Assembly (NCBI GenBank): GCA_012517195.1
Contig: JAAYVK010000074.1
Coordinates: 1 to 39,005 of the forward strand
Reading direction: 5' to 3'
From: Synergistaceae bacterium
Lineage (GTDB): Bacteria > Synergistota > Synergistia > Synergistales > 79-D21
Length of the DNA: 39,005 bases
Positions 25,848 to 32,665 of this stretch are shown here, piece by piece; the first letter of the stretch is position 1, and each line of letters starts with the position of its first letter. The translations under genes and the position numbers were made by a program. A model generated the notes under the pieces. The model had not been told where the DNA came from and ran no database searches. It was given only the letters and a program-made list of their open reading frames with translations.

Positions 25848-26926
25848 AAACGGTCACCTCTTCCGTATCGGTATGCGGCAGAACAGCTCCCCTCAGAGGA
25901 AACCATGCACGGTCCCACCGGGTTCTCGGGTGTGCAGCTTTTCGCGAAAAGGGGGCAGCCGAAAGGAGAAATTCTTCCCGCAAGGACATCCCCGCAGCGG
26001 CAGCCCGCAGGCTCCCGGGCGGGAAGATCAGAAATTCCGAGGCGAACCCTCGCGTCGTAATCCGAAAAGGCTGCCTTGAATCTCAGGCCGGAACGGGGGA
26101 TCAATCCGAGTCCCCTCCAGGTTGAATCCGTTTCTTCAAAGACGGCTTCGAGCAGTCGCTTCGCCTGGAGGTTCCCGGCCGTGCGGACGGCTTCAGGGTA
26201 GGCGGACTGGACGGCGGGAATTCCCCTTTTTTTCTGGAGGACCAGCAGGGTGATGCCGGCCATAATCTGGTCGGGCTCAAATCCCGCGACAACGCAGGCC
26301 AGGCCGTACTTTTCGGGAAGGCGAAGATACGGATTGAGCCCAAGGATCGTACTCACGTGACCCGGCAGAAGGAATCCGTCCAGCGACAGTTCCGGGTCCG
26401 CCCCGAGTGTCTCCAGGACCGCCGGGACAGTCTTGTGGAGGTTTAGAACGGCAAAATTCCTTACGTTTTCGCGGGAGGCCTGCAAAATGACCGCCGCAGT
26501 GGCTGGAGCCGTCGTTTCAAATCCGACGCCCGCAAAAACGACCGTGCGGTTCGGCGTTTCCCTGGCCAGGCGCAGGGCGTCTGCGGCCGAGAGCACGACG
26601 CGGACGGAAGCCCCGTGTGCCCTTGCTTCGGACAGCGAGGTCGAACTCCCGGGGACACGGAGCATGTCCCCGTAGGTCGCGATGATGATGTCTTTCATCT
26701 CGGAGAGCCTGAGAAGAGAATCGATTTCCTCCTGGGCGGTTACGCAGACCGGACATCCCGGACCCGAAATGAGGGAGAGGCCTTCGGGAAAAAGCGCTCT
26801 AAGCCCCGAGCGGTAAATTGAAACCGTGTGGGTTCCACAGACCTCCATGAATTTCAGCGGCTGGTCGACAAGACTTCTGAGGGCTGCCGCGGCGGCCAGG
26901 ACCCTTTCGCGGGGGAGATTATTCAT
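25844..26926 (-). CDS. hypD: Hydrogenase maturation protein HypD
   Basis: HypD is the 4Fe-4S scaffold on which, with HypC, the Fe(CN)2CO unit is assembled. The 360-residue protein contains the family cysteines in FMEVCGTHT, SGPGCPVC and the C-terminal CRCGDVLAG region, and the VVAGFEPDQIM segment. ATG at 26926 overlaps the hypC stop by eight bases; longer in-frame extensions upstream run through hypC and are not supported. Its stop overlaps the hypE start. Confidence 0.96.
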   Translation of the reverse strand: MNNLPRERVLAAAAALRSLVDQPLKFMEVCGTHTVSIYRSGLRALFPEGLSLISGPGCPVCVTAQEEIDSLLRLSEMKDIIIATYGDMLRVPGSSTSLSEARAHGASVRVVLSAADALRLARETPNRTVVFAGVGFETTAPATAAVILQASRENVRNFAVLNLHKTVPAVLETLGADPELSLDGFLLPGHVSTILGLNPYLRLPEKYGLACVVAGFEPDQIMAGITLLVLQKKRGIPAVQSAYPEAVRTAGNLQAKRLLEAVFEETDSTWRGLGLIPRSGLRFKAAFSDYDARVRLGISDLPAREPAGCRCGDVLAGRISPFGCPLFAKSCTPENPVGPCMVSSEGSCSAAYRYGRGDRL

Positions 26927-27158
26927 GCTGCGGCGTCCCTGAAATAGCCCGGATTTCTTCCCAGAGGGCATCGATCTCGGAGGCTTCCTCAGGCTGAAGG
27001 CGCTCGATCGCGAAGCCTGCATGGACAAGAACGCAATCTCCGGGAGAGGGGTTTTCGATGAGGTCGGTGCGGATTTCCACTTCGATCGTCCCAGCCCTGC
27101 CGATCGCTGTGCTGGGGCCGGTGATCTCGACAAGGGTATGCGGAACGGCTAAACACAT
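26919..27158 (-). CDS. hypC: Hydrogenase maturation chaperone HypC
   Basis: Small chaperone that shuttles the iron unit between HypD and the hydrogenase large subunit. The 79-residue protein starts MCLAVPHTLVEI, whose Cys2 is the essential residue of the family, and has the GDCVLVHAGFAIERL segment typical of HypC. ATG at 27158 gives the required Met-Cys start and is preceded by GAGGAGGGA; longer upstream forms would bury Cys2. It begins the hypCDE unit. hypA, hypB, hypF and the hydrogenase subunits are not in the window. Confidence 0.95.
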   Translation of the reverse strand: MCLAVPHTLVEITGPSTAIGRAGTIEVEIRTDLIENPSPGDCVLVHAGFAIERLQPEEASEIDALWEEIRAISGTPQHE

Positions 27159-27192
27159 TCTTGTTCCCTCCTCGGGAGTGTTGGGGAAAACT

Positions 27193-27221
27193 ATCATCCT
27201 TCGGCGGCGATTTTCTGTCAA
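27193..27221 (-). promoter_or_regulatory. hypCDE promoter
   Basis: On the minus strand a perfect TTGACA (27216-27221) and GATGAT (27193-27198) are 17 bases apart, about 35 bases before the hypC start codon. Confidence 0.65.
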
Positions 27222-27239
27222 TGCCCCGCGGGTTCACGA

Positions 27240-27245
27240 TATAAT
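27240..27245 (+). promoter_or_regulatory. TATAAT -10 element for the nitrilase-family gene
   Basis: A perfect TATAAT lies 40 bases before the start codon, facing away from the hypCDE promoter. The -35 region is poor (the TTGACA complement of the hyp promoter occupies the place), so the two divergent promoters may interfere. Confidence 0.5.
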
Positions 27246-27284
27246 CCGCTGAAAAGCTCCGGGAGCCGGGAAAGGAGAGCGAAA

Positions 27285-28079
27285 ATGGATGTTTTGCCCG
27301 TAGCCCTAGTCCAGACGGCAGTTTTTCGAAAAAGCCCGACGAGCAACCTTGAAGTCCTCCTTGAAGAGACCGCGCGAGCCGCGAAAAACGGCGCGAGGGT
27401 GGTCGTTTTGCCCGAATTGTGGAATCAGGCCTTTCTCACGGTGGAACGGGAAGACACAGAAGGAGAAGAACGCCGAGTTCTCCTGGAGTTTTCCCGTTTG
27501 GCCAGGCGGCATGAGATGGCGGTCATTGCCGGTAGTGTGGCGATGCGCTGCCGGGAGGGCCTGGTGAACCGCTGCTACGTTTTCGGCCCGAAAGGGAACG
27601 TCATCCTGACCTATGACAAGATCCATGTTTATTCGTCGTTCTTTCAGAAGGACGCGTTCAAAGCGGGGACGACACTTGGCATCTGCGATCTTTTCGGTTG
27701 GAAAACGGGAATCCTCGTCTGCTTCGATATCGAATTTCCAGAACTCTGCCGTTCACTGGCAGAGAACGGGGTTCGGCTTCTCATGGTTGTCGGGGCCTGG
27801 CCGGCGGAACACATCCGGATCTGGAAAACGATGATTGCGGCGAGATCCATGGAGAACCAGATTTTCACCGTCGGGGTCAATCGGTGCGACCGGGGGCCGC
27901 TCGTCCAGTTCGGTGGCCGCAGCCTGGCGGTGGATCCTTATGGAGAGACGATTCTTGAACTCGATGACCGCCCTGCAACAGAAATCGTCCGGCTTCGGAA
28001 AGAACTGGTGGAGAAGGCCAGGAAATGCAATGCCGTTTGGTTTTCAAGGCGGGCGGAGGTTTACCGGAAATGGAGATAA
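27285..28079 (+). CDS. Nitrilase-family carbon-nitrogen hydrolase
   Basis: A 264-residue amidase of the nitrilase superfamily. The catalytic Glu-Lys-Cys triad is complete: Glu44 in VVLPELWN, Lys112 in TYDKIHVYS and Cys146 in VCFDIEFPE. A conserved glutamate-containing loop between them is present. The DKIH(V/L) context and small size fit the omega-amidase/2-oxoglutaramate amidase-like branch rather than aliphatic nitrilases. ATG at 27285 is preceded by AAAGGAGAG. The substrate (a small deaminated amide or N-carbamoyl compound) is unknown; the neighbouring amino-acid fermentation genes make an amide of amino-acid origin reasonable. Confidence 0.88.
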   Translation: MDVLPVALVQTAVFRKSPTSNLEVLLEETARAAKNGARVVVLPELWNQAFLTVEREDTEGEERRVLLEFSRLARRHEMAVIAGSVAMRCREGLVNRCYVFGPKGNVILTYDKIHVYSSFFQKDAFKAGTTLGICDLFGWKTGILVCFDIEFPELCRSLAENGVRLLMVVGAWPAEHIRIWKTMIAARSMENQIFTVGVNRCDRGPLVQFGGRSLAVDPYGETILELDDRPATEIVRLRKELVEKARKCNAVWFSRRAEVYRKWR

Positions 28080-28133
28080 CATTTGGGGAAAAATGGGGGA
28101 TTGATGAATTCCTTCCGTCCGTTTATCCTTAGT

Positions 28134-28198
28134 GCGGGTTTCAGAAGGCGGAACCGCTGGTTCTACCACGAATCCGCAGCGAAATCCCGTTGTTTTTT
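28134..28198 (+). terminator. Probable terminator after the nitrilase-family gene
   Basis: GCGGGTTTC (28134-28142) pairs, with one bulge, with GAAATCCCG (28181-28189); a T-rich run follows at 28190-28198. Inside, GCGGA and TCCGC make a second stem. The enclosed GCGGAACCGC resembles part of a T-box but the rest of that element is missing. Confidence 0.55.
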
Positions 28199-28214
28199 GC
28201 TCAGGAGTACCCCC

Positions 28215-28220
28215 TATAAT
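28215..28220 (+). promoter_or_regulatory. TATAAT -10 element before the NSS transporter gene
   Basis: Perfect TATAAT; a TTGTTT at 28190-28195 is the best -35 but is 19 bases away. It would give a leader of about 115 bases that includes a GAGGAGGTGA sequence at 28255-28264 with no start codon at the right distance. Confidence 0.45.
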
Positions 28221-28342
28221 TGCGGGCAACCTGAATTCCCAGACAAAGACTGAGAGGAGGTGAAGCGCAAGAACGCACTGCAGGTTTTTCAGGTAGCTGG
28301 AAGAAAGATCCATGAAGCCAATCAGCCTAGAGGAGGGATATC

Positions 28343-29686
28343 ATGGGCAACGGAACAGAAAATCGTGAACAGTGGGGTAGCCGGCTGGGCTTTATCATGG
28401 CGGCTGCCGGTTCCGCGGTCGGCCTGGGCAACATCTGGCGTTTCCCCTACGTCACCGGAATGAACGGCGGCGGCGCTTTCGTTCTCTGTTATGTCGCCAT
28501 CGTGTTTACGATCGGCGTGTCGGTAATGCTGGCAGAGTTTGTCATCGGCCGCAGCGCAGGACTCAACGCTGTGGGTTCCTTCAGGAAGCTGAAGGGCGGA
28601 GCCTGGCCCGTCGTGGGCTGGATGGGCGTCATTGCCGGGTTTATTATCCTTTCTTTCTACGGAGTCATCGCAGGATGGACGATCGCCTACATGATCAAGT
28701 CCTTTACGGGGCTGATGACGCTGGCTGCTGAAGGTAAAGCCGGGGACGCCTTTGGGGCGTTTGTTTCCAACCCGACGCAGGTTGTCCTCTATCAGGTTCT
28801 TTTCATGGTCATGACGATCTGGATCGTCTTCAAGGGCGTCGGAGAAGGAATCGAGCGGTATTGCAAGGTCATGATGCCTGCATTGTTTGTCATTCTCCTC
28901 ATTCTCATTGTCCGGTCAGTCACGCTTCCCGGTGCCGGCAAGGGACTGGAATTCTACCTGACTCCCGACTTCTCCAAGCTGACCGGCGCATCTGTCTTTG
29001 CAGCGCTTGGGCAGGGGTTCTTCTCCCTTTCACTGGGAATGGGCTGCATGATTACCTATGGTTCCTACCTGAGCAAGAAGGAGATCCTGCCCTCCGCAGC
29101 AATTACGGTCACGTTCCTGGATACCATGGTGGCGTTTTTGGCCGGATTCGCAATTTTCCCGGCCGTCTTCGCATTCGGCCTTGAGCCGGCTGCAGGTCCC
29201 GGCCTGACCTTCATCACCCTGCCGAACGTCTTCGCAAAGATGCCGGGAGGCATGATCTTCTCTTTCCTCTTCTTCCTCCTGCTTTTCTTTGCGGCCCTGA
29301 CCTCCTCCGTGTCTCTGCTTGAGGTCTGTGTGGCCTACTTCAAGGATGAAATGGGCTGGACCCGTGAGAAGGCTTCGTGGCTTCTCGGCGGAATTATCAC
29401 GGCCCTCGGGATTCCCTCCGCCCTTTCCCTCGGCGGACATTTCCCGAAAATCGCCGGCAAGGATTTCCTCGACGTGATGGATTTCATCTCCTCGAATGTC
29501 CTGCTGCCGCTCGGGGGGATTTTCATTGCCCTTTTCGTCGGCTGGGTCTGGCTTGAGGGAGCGAAAAAAGAAGCGACCAACGAAGGAAAAGCTCCTTTTG
29601 CCTGGGAGACGGCCTGGGTCTGGATCGTCCGGGTTGTGGCCCCGGTTGCCATCGCCTGGATTTTTGTTAAGGGGTTGAAGTGGTAA
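28343..29686 (+). CDS. Sodium-dependent neurotransmitter:sodium symporter (NSS/SNF family) transporter
   Basis: A 447-residue transporter with about eleven to twelve membrane segments, of the LeuT-like NSS family that imports amino acids with sodium. Transmembrane segment 1 contains the signature GSAVGLGNIWRFPYV, whose unwound part binds substrate and Na+; segment 6 has the SLSLGMGCMITYGSY stretch. A small 11-TM form is usual for bacterial NSS proteins. ATG at 28343 follows GAGGAGGG. The gene lies immediately upstream of the glycine riboswitch and glycine reductase operon, so an amino acid such as glycine or alanine is a sensible but untested substrate. Confidence 0.93.
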   Translation: MGNGTENREQWGSRLGFIMAAAGSAVGLGNIWRFPYVTGMNGGGAFVLCYVAIVFTIGVSVMLAEFVIGRSAGLNAVGSFRKLKGGAWPVVGWMGVIAGFIILSFYGVIAGWTIAYMIKSFTGLMTLAAEGKAGDAFGAFVSNPTQVVLYQVLFMVMTIWIVFKGVGEGIERYCKVMMPALFVILLILIVRSVTLPGAGKGLEFYLTPDFSKLTGASVFAALGQGFFSLSLGMGCMITYGSYLSKKEILPSAAITVTFLDTMVAFLAGFAIFPAVFAFGLEPAAGPGLTFITLPNVFAKMPGGMIFSFLFFLLLFFAALTSSVSLLEVCVAYFKDEMGWTREKASWLLGGIITALGIPSALSLGGHFPKIAGKDFLDVMDFISSNVLLPLGGIFIALFVGWVWLEGAKKEATNEGKAPFAWETAWVWIVRVVAPVAIAWIFVKGLKW

Positions 29687-29715
29687 ACCGTACTAGCTAA
29701 AAGTATCAGGAATAG

Positions 29716-29754
29716 AAAAAAGGGCAGACGCGGAAAGTGCGTCTGCCCTTTTTT
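29716..29754. terminator. Bidirectional terminator after the NSS transporter gene
   Basis: GGGCAGACGC (29722-29731) pairs perfectly with GCGTCTGCCC (29739-29748) around a seven-base loop, flanked by an A tract and a T tract. It separates the transporter gene from the glycine reductase operon, whose own promoter starts 34 bases later. Confidence 0.93.
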
Positions 29755-29787
29755 CTCTGGTGCTGCCCTCCACAGGCAATCTTCCTC

Positions 29788-29815
29788 TTGACCCGACTCG
29801 CCTTTCATGTAAAAT
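29788..29815 (+). promoter_or_regulatory. Promoter of the glycine reductase operon
   Basis: TTGACC (29788-29793) and TAAAAT (29810-29815) are 16 bases apart; both match consensus at five positions. Transcription would begin near 29822, just before the riboswitch aptamer. Confidence 0.65.
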
Positions 29816-29835
29816 GAAGCTTGGAATCCGGATGA

Positions 29836-29957
29836 AGGCCGCAAGAGAGACCCCGAGATCCTGGGGCGCCGAAGGGGCAAAAGCGAGAGACGCTGCGCTT
29901 GAAACTCTCAGGCTTAAGGATTGCGGCTGGACGGGACTCTGGAGTGGGCGCGAGCCT
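29836..29957 (+). ncRNA. Glycine riboswitch, single aptamer
   Basis: The aptamer core is clear. P1 is GCCGCA (29838-29843) with TGCGGC (29922-29927); P2 is GAGAG (29845-29849) with CTCTC (29905-29909); the conserved CCGAAGGGGCAA core is at 29869-29880, and CTCTCAGGCTTAAGGA runs from 29905. A CCCC/GGGG stem (29851-29866) is P3-like. GGACGGGACTCTGGAG (29929-29944) is the conserved linker that usually leads to a second aptamer. No second CCGAAGG core follows; instead a short GGC-GCGA-GCC hairpin (29947-29956) stands where a 'ghost' stem is found in type-1 singlets. This 341-base stretch between the transporter and grdX is otherwise without genes. Confidence 0.93.
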
Positions 29958-30000
29958 GCCGACAGGGAAGAGGTCATGCATGGCTGATCCCGTTGTCGAA

Positions 30001-30020
30001 CCTTCTTTCCGAAAGGGAGG
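30001..30020 (+). promoter_or_regulatory. Hairpin that buries the grdX ribosome binding site
   Basis: CCTTCTTT (30001-30008) pairs over eight positions, including two G-U pairs, with AAGGGAGG (30013-30020), closing a CCGA loop. GGGAGG (30015-30020) is the ribosome binding site of grdX, whose GTG begins seven bases later. GGGAAGAGG just upstream (29965-29973) can compete for the 5' arm. This is a plausible translational expression platform for the riboswitch; no intrinsic terminator is visible between aptamer and start codon. Confidence 0.6.
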
Positions 30021-30027
30021 AGCAGGC

Positions 30028-30438
30028 GTGCCTTATCTGGTCATTACGAACAACCCTATCCTTTCTTCCAATTTAAAAGAACTCTGAGTCCCGGTTTCCA
30101 GCGCCTGGGAGGTGCTGATTGTCGCCCGCGATCGTATCCACCAGGGCTACCGACTGCTCACTCATCCACTTTACGGGAACTTTCTTCCGAACCAGCAGCC
30201 TTTCAGAACAATTCTCCTTTCCGCTCCCGGGGGAACCCCGGAAATAGACCCCGATTCTCTTTACCTGATCGAGGAAGCTCTCGGTGTCTTTCGAAAATAT
30301 GAAGGCCGATGGGCGATTCCCGGGCAACTCCCTCATGCTGTGGAAGAGGACTACGCGGTGATCGATTTTGACCTGATGCGGGAAAGTCTCCGGCAATATG
30401 GTTTTTGCTTCTCGATCGACGCGTATTGCGGTTTTTGA
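30028..30438 (+). CDS. grdX: GrdX-family protein with an in-frame TGA codon (possible selenocysteine at position 20)
   Basis: GrdX is a small protein of unknown function encoded at the head of glycine reductase operons. From GTG at 30028 (GGGAGG seven bases upstream) the frame reads PYLVITNNPILSSNLKEL, then TGA at 30085-30087, then VPVSSAWEVLIVARDR and onward through IHQGYRLLTHPLYGNFLPN to a second TGA at 30436. Both the TNNP start and the LTHPL core are GrdX features, so the TGA splits one protein of 136 residues rather than two genes. A 7-pair hairpin with a CGC loop (30095-30111) starts eight bases after it. Decoding as selenocysteine is plausible since grdA and grdB downstream do this; a nonsense mutation or sequence error is the alternative. 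No well-placed restart codon exists after the TGA. Confidence 0.72.
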
Positions 30439-30479
30439 GATCCTTTTTTTACTTTCGTGTAGAGGGGAGGTGAACACGG

Positions 30480-30800
30480 ATGGTGGAACTGGATAAGGAC
30501 AATTTTGAGGTTCAGGTCCTTCAAAGCGAACTGCCGGTTGTGGTAGACCTGTGGGGTCCAAAATGCGGCCCCTGCCTGGCTCTGTTGCCCCAGGTCGAAG
30601 AACTGGCCAGGGAGTTCGAGGGGAAGGTGCGGTTCTGCAAGCTGAACGTTGCGGAAAACAGAAGGCTGGTCATCTCCTTGAAGGTCATGGGAGTCCCGAC
30701 GTTCCTCTTTTACAAGGGCGGCGAGCTGAAAGACCGTCTAAGCGGAGGGGACGTGACGATTGACGGGATCCGCCAGAAAACCGAGGCGCTTCTCGCCTAG
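30480..30800 (+). CDS. trxA: Thioredoxin of the glycine reductase operon
   Basis: A 106-residue thioredoxin that passes electrons from NADPH (through thioredoxin reductase) to glycine reductase. The active site is WGPKCGPC: the two redox cysteines are in CGPC, but the usual Trp-Cys is replaced by Lys-Cys, as in the thioredoxins of glycine-reducing clostridia as I recall them. The cis-proline loop GVPTFLFYKGG is present. ATG at 30480 follows GGGGAGGTGA. It lies between grdX and grdE, matching the trxA-grdE order of known operons, but a trxB gene is missing here and must be elsewhere. Confidence 0.93.
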   Translation: MVELDKDNFEVQVLQSELPVVVDLWGPKCGPCLALLPQVEELAREFEGKVRFCKLNVAENRRLVISLKVMGVPTFLFYKGGELKDRLSGGDVTIDGIRQKTEALLA

Positions 30801-30830
30801 AACTCCATTTTGAGGAAAGGGGGGTAAGCC

Positions 30831-32117
30831 GTGAAGCTTGAACTTCACAAGATGCAAATCAAGAGTATGGCCTGGGGAGCAAAGACCGGGGTGAAGGACG
30901 GTGTCCTGTCCGTCTGCAAAGAAGATGTCCTCTCACTGGTCAAGACGGATCCGAATTTCCTGAAGGTTGAAGTCGATCTAGCCCTGCCGGGGGATAAGAC
31001 GAGGATAATCCCGGTAAAGGATGTTGTTGAACCCCGCTGCAAGCTCGAGGGAAAAAACGGGATTTTCCCCGGAATGATTTCTGACGTGGAAACGGTGGGC
31101 TACGGAAAAACCCTGGTGCTGGAAGGGGCAGCAGTCGTGACTTGCGGGAAGGTCGTCGGGTTCCAGGAAGGGATCATCGATATGTCGGGACCGGCGGCGG
31201 ACTATACCCCGTTTGCACACACCTGCAACCTGGTCCTGGTCGTGGATCCGGTTGAAGGGCTGGAGCGGCACGATTATGAGGCTTCCCTCCGGATCGCCGG
31301 GCTGAAGGTTGCCGAATTTCTGGCGAAATCGGCGGCCGGGATGCCCGCGGACTCGGTCGAAGCCTATGAGGCGAAGCCTTTGAAAGAGGCGATGACCGAT
31401 TATCCTGGGCTGCCGAAGGTGGCATATCTCTACATGCTGCAATCCCAAGGGCTTCTCCACGACACCTATGTTTACGGGGTCGACGCGAAAAAAATCCTGC
31501 CTACCCTGATCAATTTCACGGAAGTGTTTGACGGGGCGATCGTTTCCGGGAACTGCGTTTCCGCCTGCGATAAAAACAGCACCTACTACCATCTCAACAA
31601 CCCGATCATCAAGGCAATGGCTGCTCGCCACGGCAAGGACTACAATTTCGTTGGAGTCATTATCACGAACGAAAACGTCACCCTGGCGGACAAGAAACGG
31701 AGTTCCTCCTATGCAGTGAAATTGGCCCAGACTCTAGGCGTGGATGGGCTACTCATCTCGGAAGAGGGCTTTGGGAACCCGGATGCCGACCTCATCATGA
31801 ATTGCAGGAAGGCTGAAAATGCGGGAATCCGTACAGTCCTGGTCACAGACGAATACGCAGGACGCGACGGCGCAAGCCAGTCCCTCGCAGATGCCGCGAA
31901 AGAGGCAGATGCCGTCGTCACGGCAGGGAATGCAAACGAGATCATCATCCTTCCGGCCATGGAGAAAGTCATCGGCTACCCGACCTACGCGGATGTGATC
32001 GCAGGAGGGTTCCAGGGATCCCTCCGTCAGGACGGCTCAATCGAAGTCGAACTCCAGGCGATTACAGGGGCTACGAGCGAACTTGGTTTTACGCGTATCA
32101 GCGCGATCACGATCTAG
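30831..32117 (+). CDS. grdE: Glycine reductase complex component B, GrdE proprotein (alpha/beta subunits)
   Basis: Substrate-binding component of glycine reductase, 428 residues. The family proprotein is cut autocatalytically between Asn and Cys, and the new N-terminal cysteine becomes a pyruvoyl-type carbonyl that binds glycine as a Schiff base. The site is visible as Asn241-Cys242 in VSGNCVSACDKN (Cys codon 31554-31556), at the same position as in characterised clostridial GrdE. GTG at 30831 follows GAAAGGGGGG. It is followed by grdA after a 43-base gap; GrdE acts with the selenoprotein GrdB. Sarcosine or betaine versions are close relatives, but the order and GrdB-type partner favour glycine. 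Confidence 0.94.
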   Translation: MKLELHKMQIKSMAWGAKTGVKDGVLSVCKEDVLSLVKTDPNFLKVEVDLALPGDKTRIIPVKDVVEPRCKLEGKNGIFPGMISDVETVGYGKTLVLEGAAVVTCGKVVGFQEGIIDMSGPAADYTPFAHTCNLVLVVDPVEGLERHDYEASLRIAGLKVAEFLAKSAAGMPADSVEAYEAKPLKEAMTDYPGLPKVAYLYMLQSQGLLHDTYVYGVDAKKILPTLINFTEVFDGAIVSGNCVSACDKNSTYYHLNNPIIKAMAARHGKDYNFVGVIITNENVTLADKKRSSSYAVKLAQTLGVDGLLISEEGFGNPDADLIMNCRKAENAGIRTVLVTDEYAGRDGASQSLADAAKEADAVVTAGNANEIIILPAMEKVIGYPTYADVIAGGFQGSLRQDGSIEVELQAITGATSELGFTRISAITI

Positions 32118-32160
32118 GGAAACGAACCTAATTTTACATTATTAATAGGAGGTGAATTTC

Positions 32161-32637
32161 ATGGGAAAGCTGGCTGGGAAGAAAGTCGTCCTGCTTGGCG
32201 AACGAGATGGTGTTCCAGGACCGGCAATGGAGGCCTGCCTGAAGAATTCCGGGGCCGACATCGTTTTTTCGGTGACAGAATGCTTCGTCTGAACCGCCGC
32301 CGGTGCCATGGACCTGCAGAATCAGCAGCGCGTCAAGGATGCTGCTGAGAAGTACGGATCGGAGAACGTGGTCGTTATCCTTGGATCCTCCGACGCAGAA
32401 GGCGCGGAGATCTATGCCGAAACGGTTACGAACGGCGATCCGACCTTTGCAGGCCCCCTGGCAGGAGTCCCGTTGGGACTCGCGGTTTATCATGTTTTCG
32501 AAGATGCAATTCGGCAGGAGGCTGATCCGGCACTCTGGGAAGAGCAGATCGGCATGATGGAGATGGTCCTGGATACCGAAGCACTCGCGAAAGCGGTTGC
32601 GGGCATGCGTGAACAATACAGTAAATATGCGATCTAG
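32161..32637 (+). CDS. grdA: Selenoprotein A of glycine reductase (GrdA), TGA-encoded selenocysteine at 44
   Basis: Small selenoprotein that takes the carboxymethyl group from component B on its selenocysteine and passes it to component C. The frame runs [20 protein letters not shown] to CFV, then TGA at 32290-32292, then [12 protein letters not shown] to a TAG at 32635. Cys41-Phe-Val-Sec44 is the family redox motif, so the TGA is selenocysteine, not a stop. Total length is 158, as in known GrdA. ATG at 32161 follows a strong AGGAGGTGA. A CTGC/GCAG hairpin (32314-32328) with loop AGAATCA lies downstream but is not a strong SECIS. Confidence 0.97.
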
Positions 32638-32665
32638 AGCTTCCGGAAAAGGGAGGTGAATAAGG

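Noticed and set aside
28144-28180. GGTTC...GAATCC within the same region recalls a tRNA T-arm.
   Set aside because: There is an extra insertion in the loop and no acceptor, D or anticodon arm around it.
28134-28198. AGGCGGAACCGC followed by a terminator resembles a T-box antiterminator.
   Set aside because: The conserved T of the TGGNACC bulge is replaced, no Stem I or specifier loop is found in the short upstream stretch, and the following gene is a transporter reached through a separate -10 element.
28255-28342. A strong GAGGAGGTGA at 28255 suggested a small leader gene before the NSS transporter.
   Set aside because: The only nearby start (GTG at 28260) lies inside the binding site itself and the peptide would overlap the transporter gene out of frame with no recognisable content.
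29899-30087. An apparent 62-residue open frame starting inside the riboswitch.
   Set aside because: Its first two thirds are the aptamer RNA; only the last 20 codons, in frame with grdX, are protein-like.
30112-30438. Starting grdX at GTG 30112, after the TGA, to avoid the in-frame stop.
   Set aside because: The purine-rich sequence touches the codon without spacing, and this would discard the TNNP N-terminus that belongs to the family.
30427-30462. The grdX frame ends Cys-Gly-Phe-TGA, which looks like a CxxU redox motif, and runs on for seven codons to TAG.
   Set aside because: No hairpin follows this TGA, the extra seven residues (DPFFTFV) are not recognisable, and the protein is already of usual GrdX length. 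Read as the normal stop.
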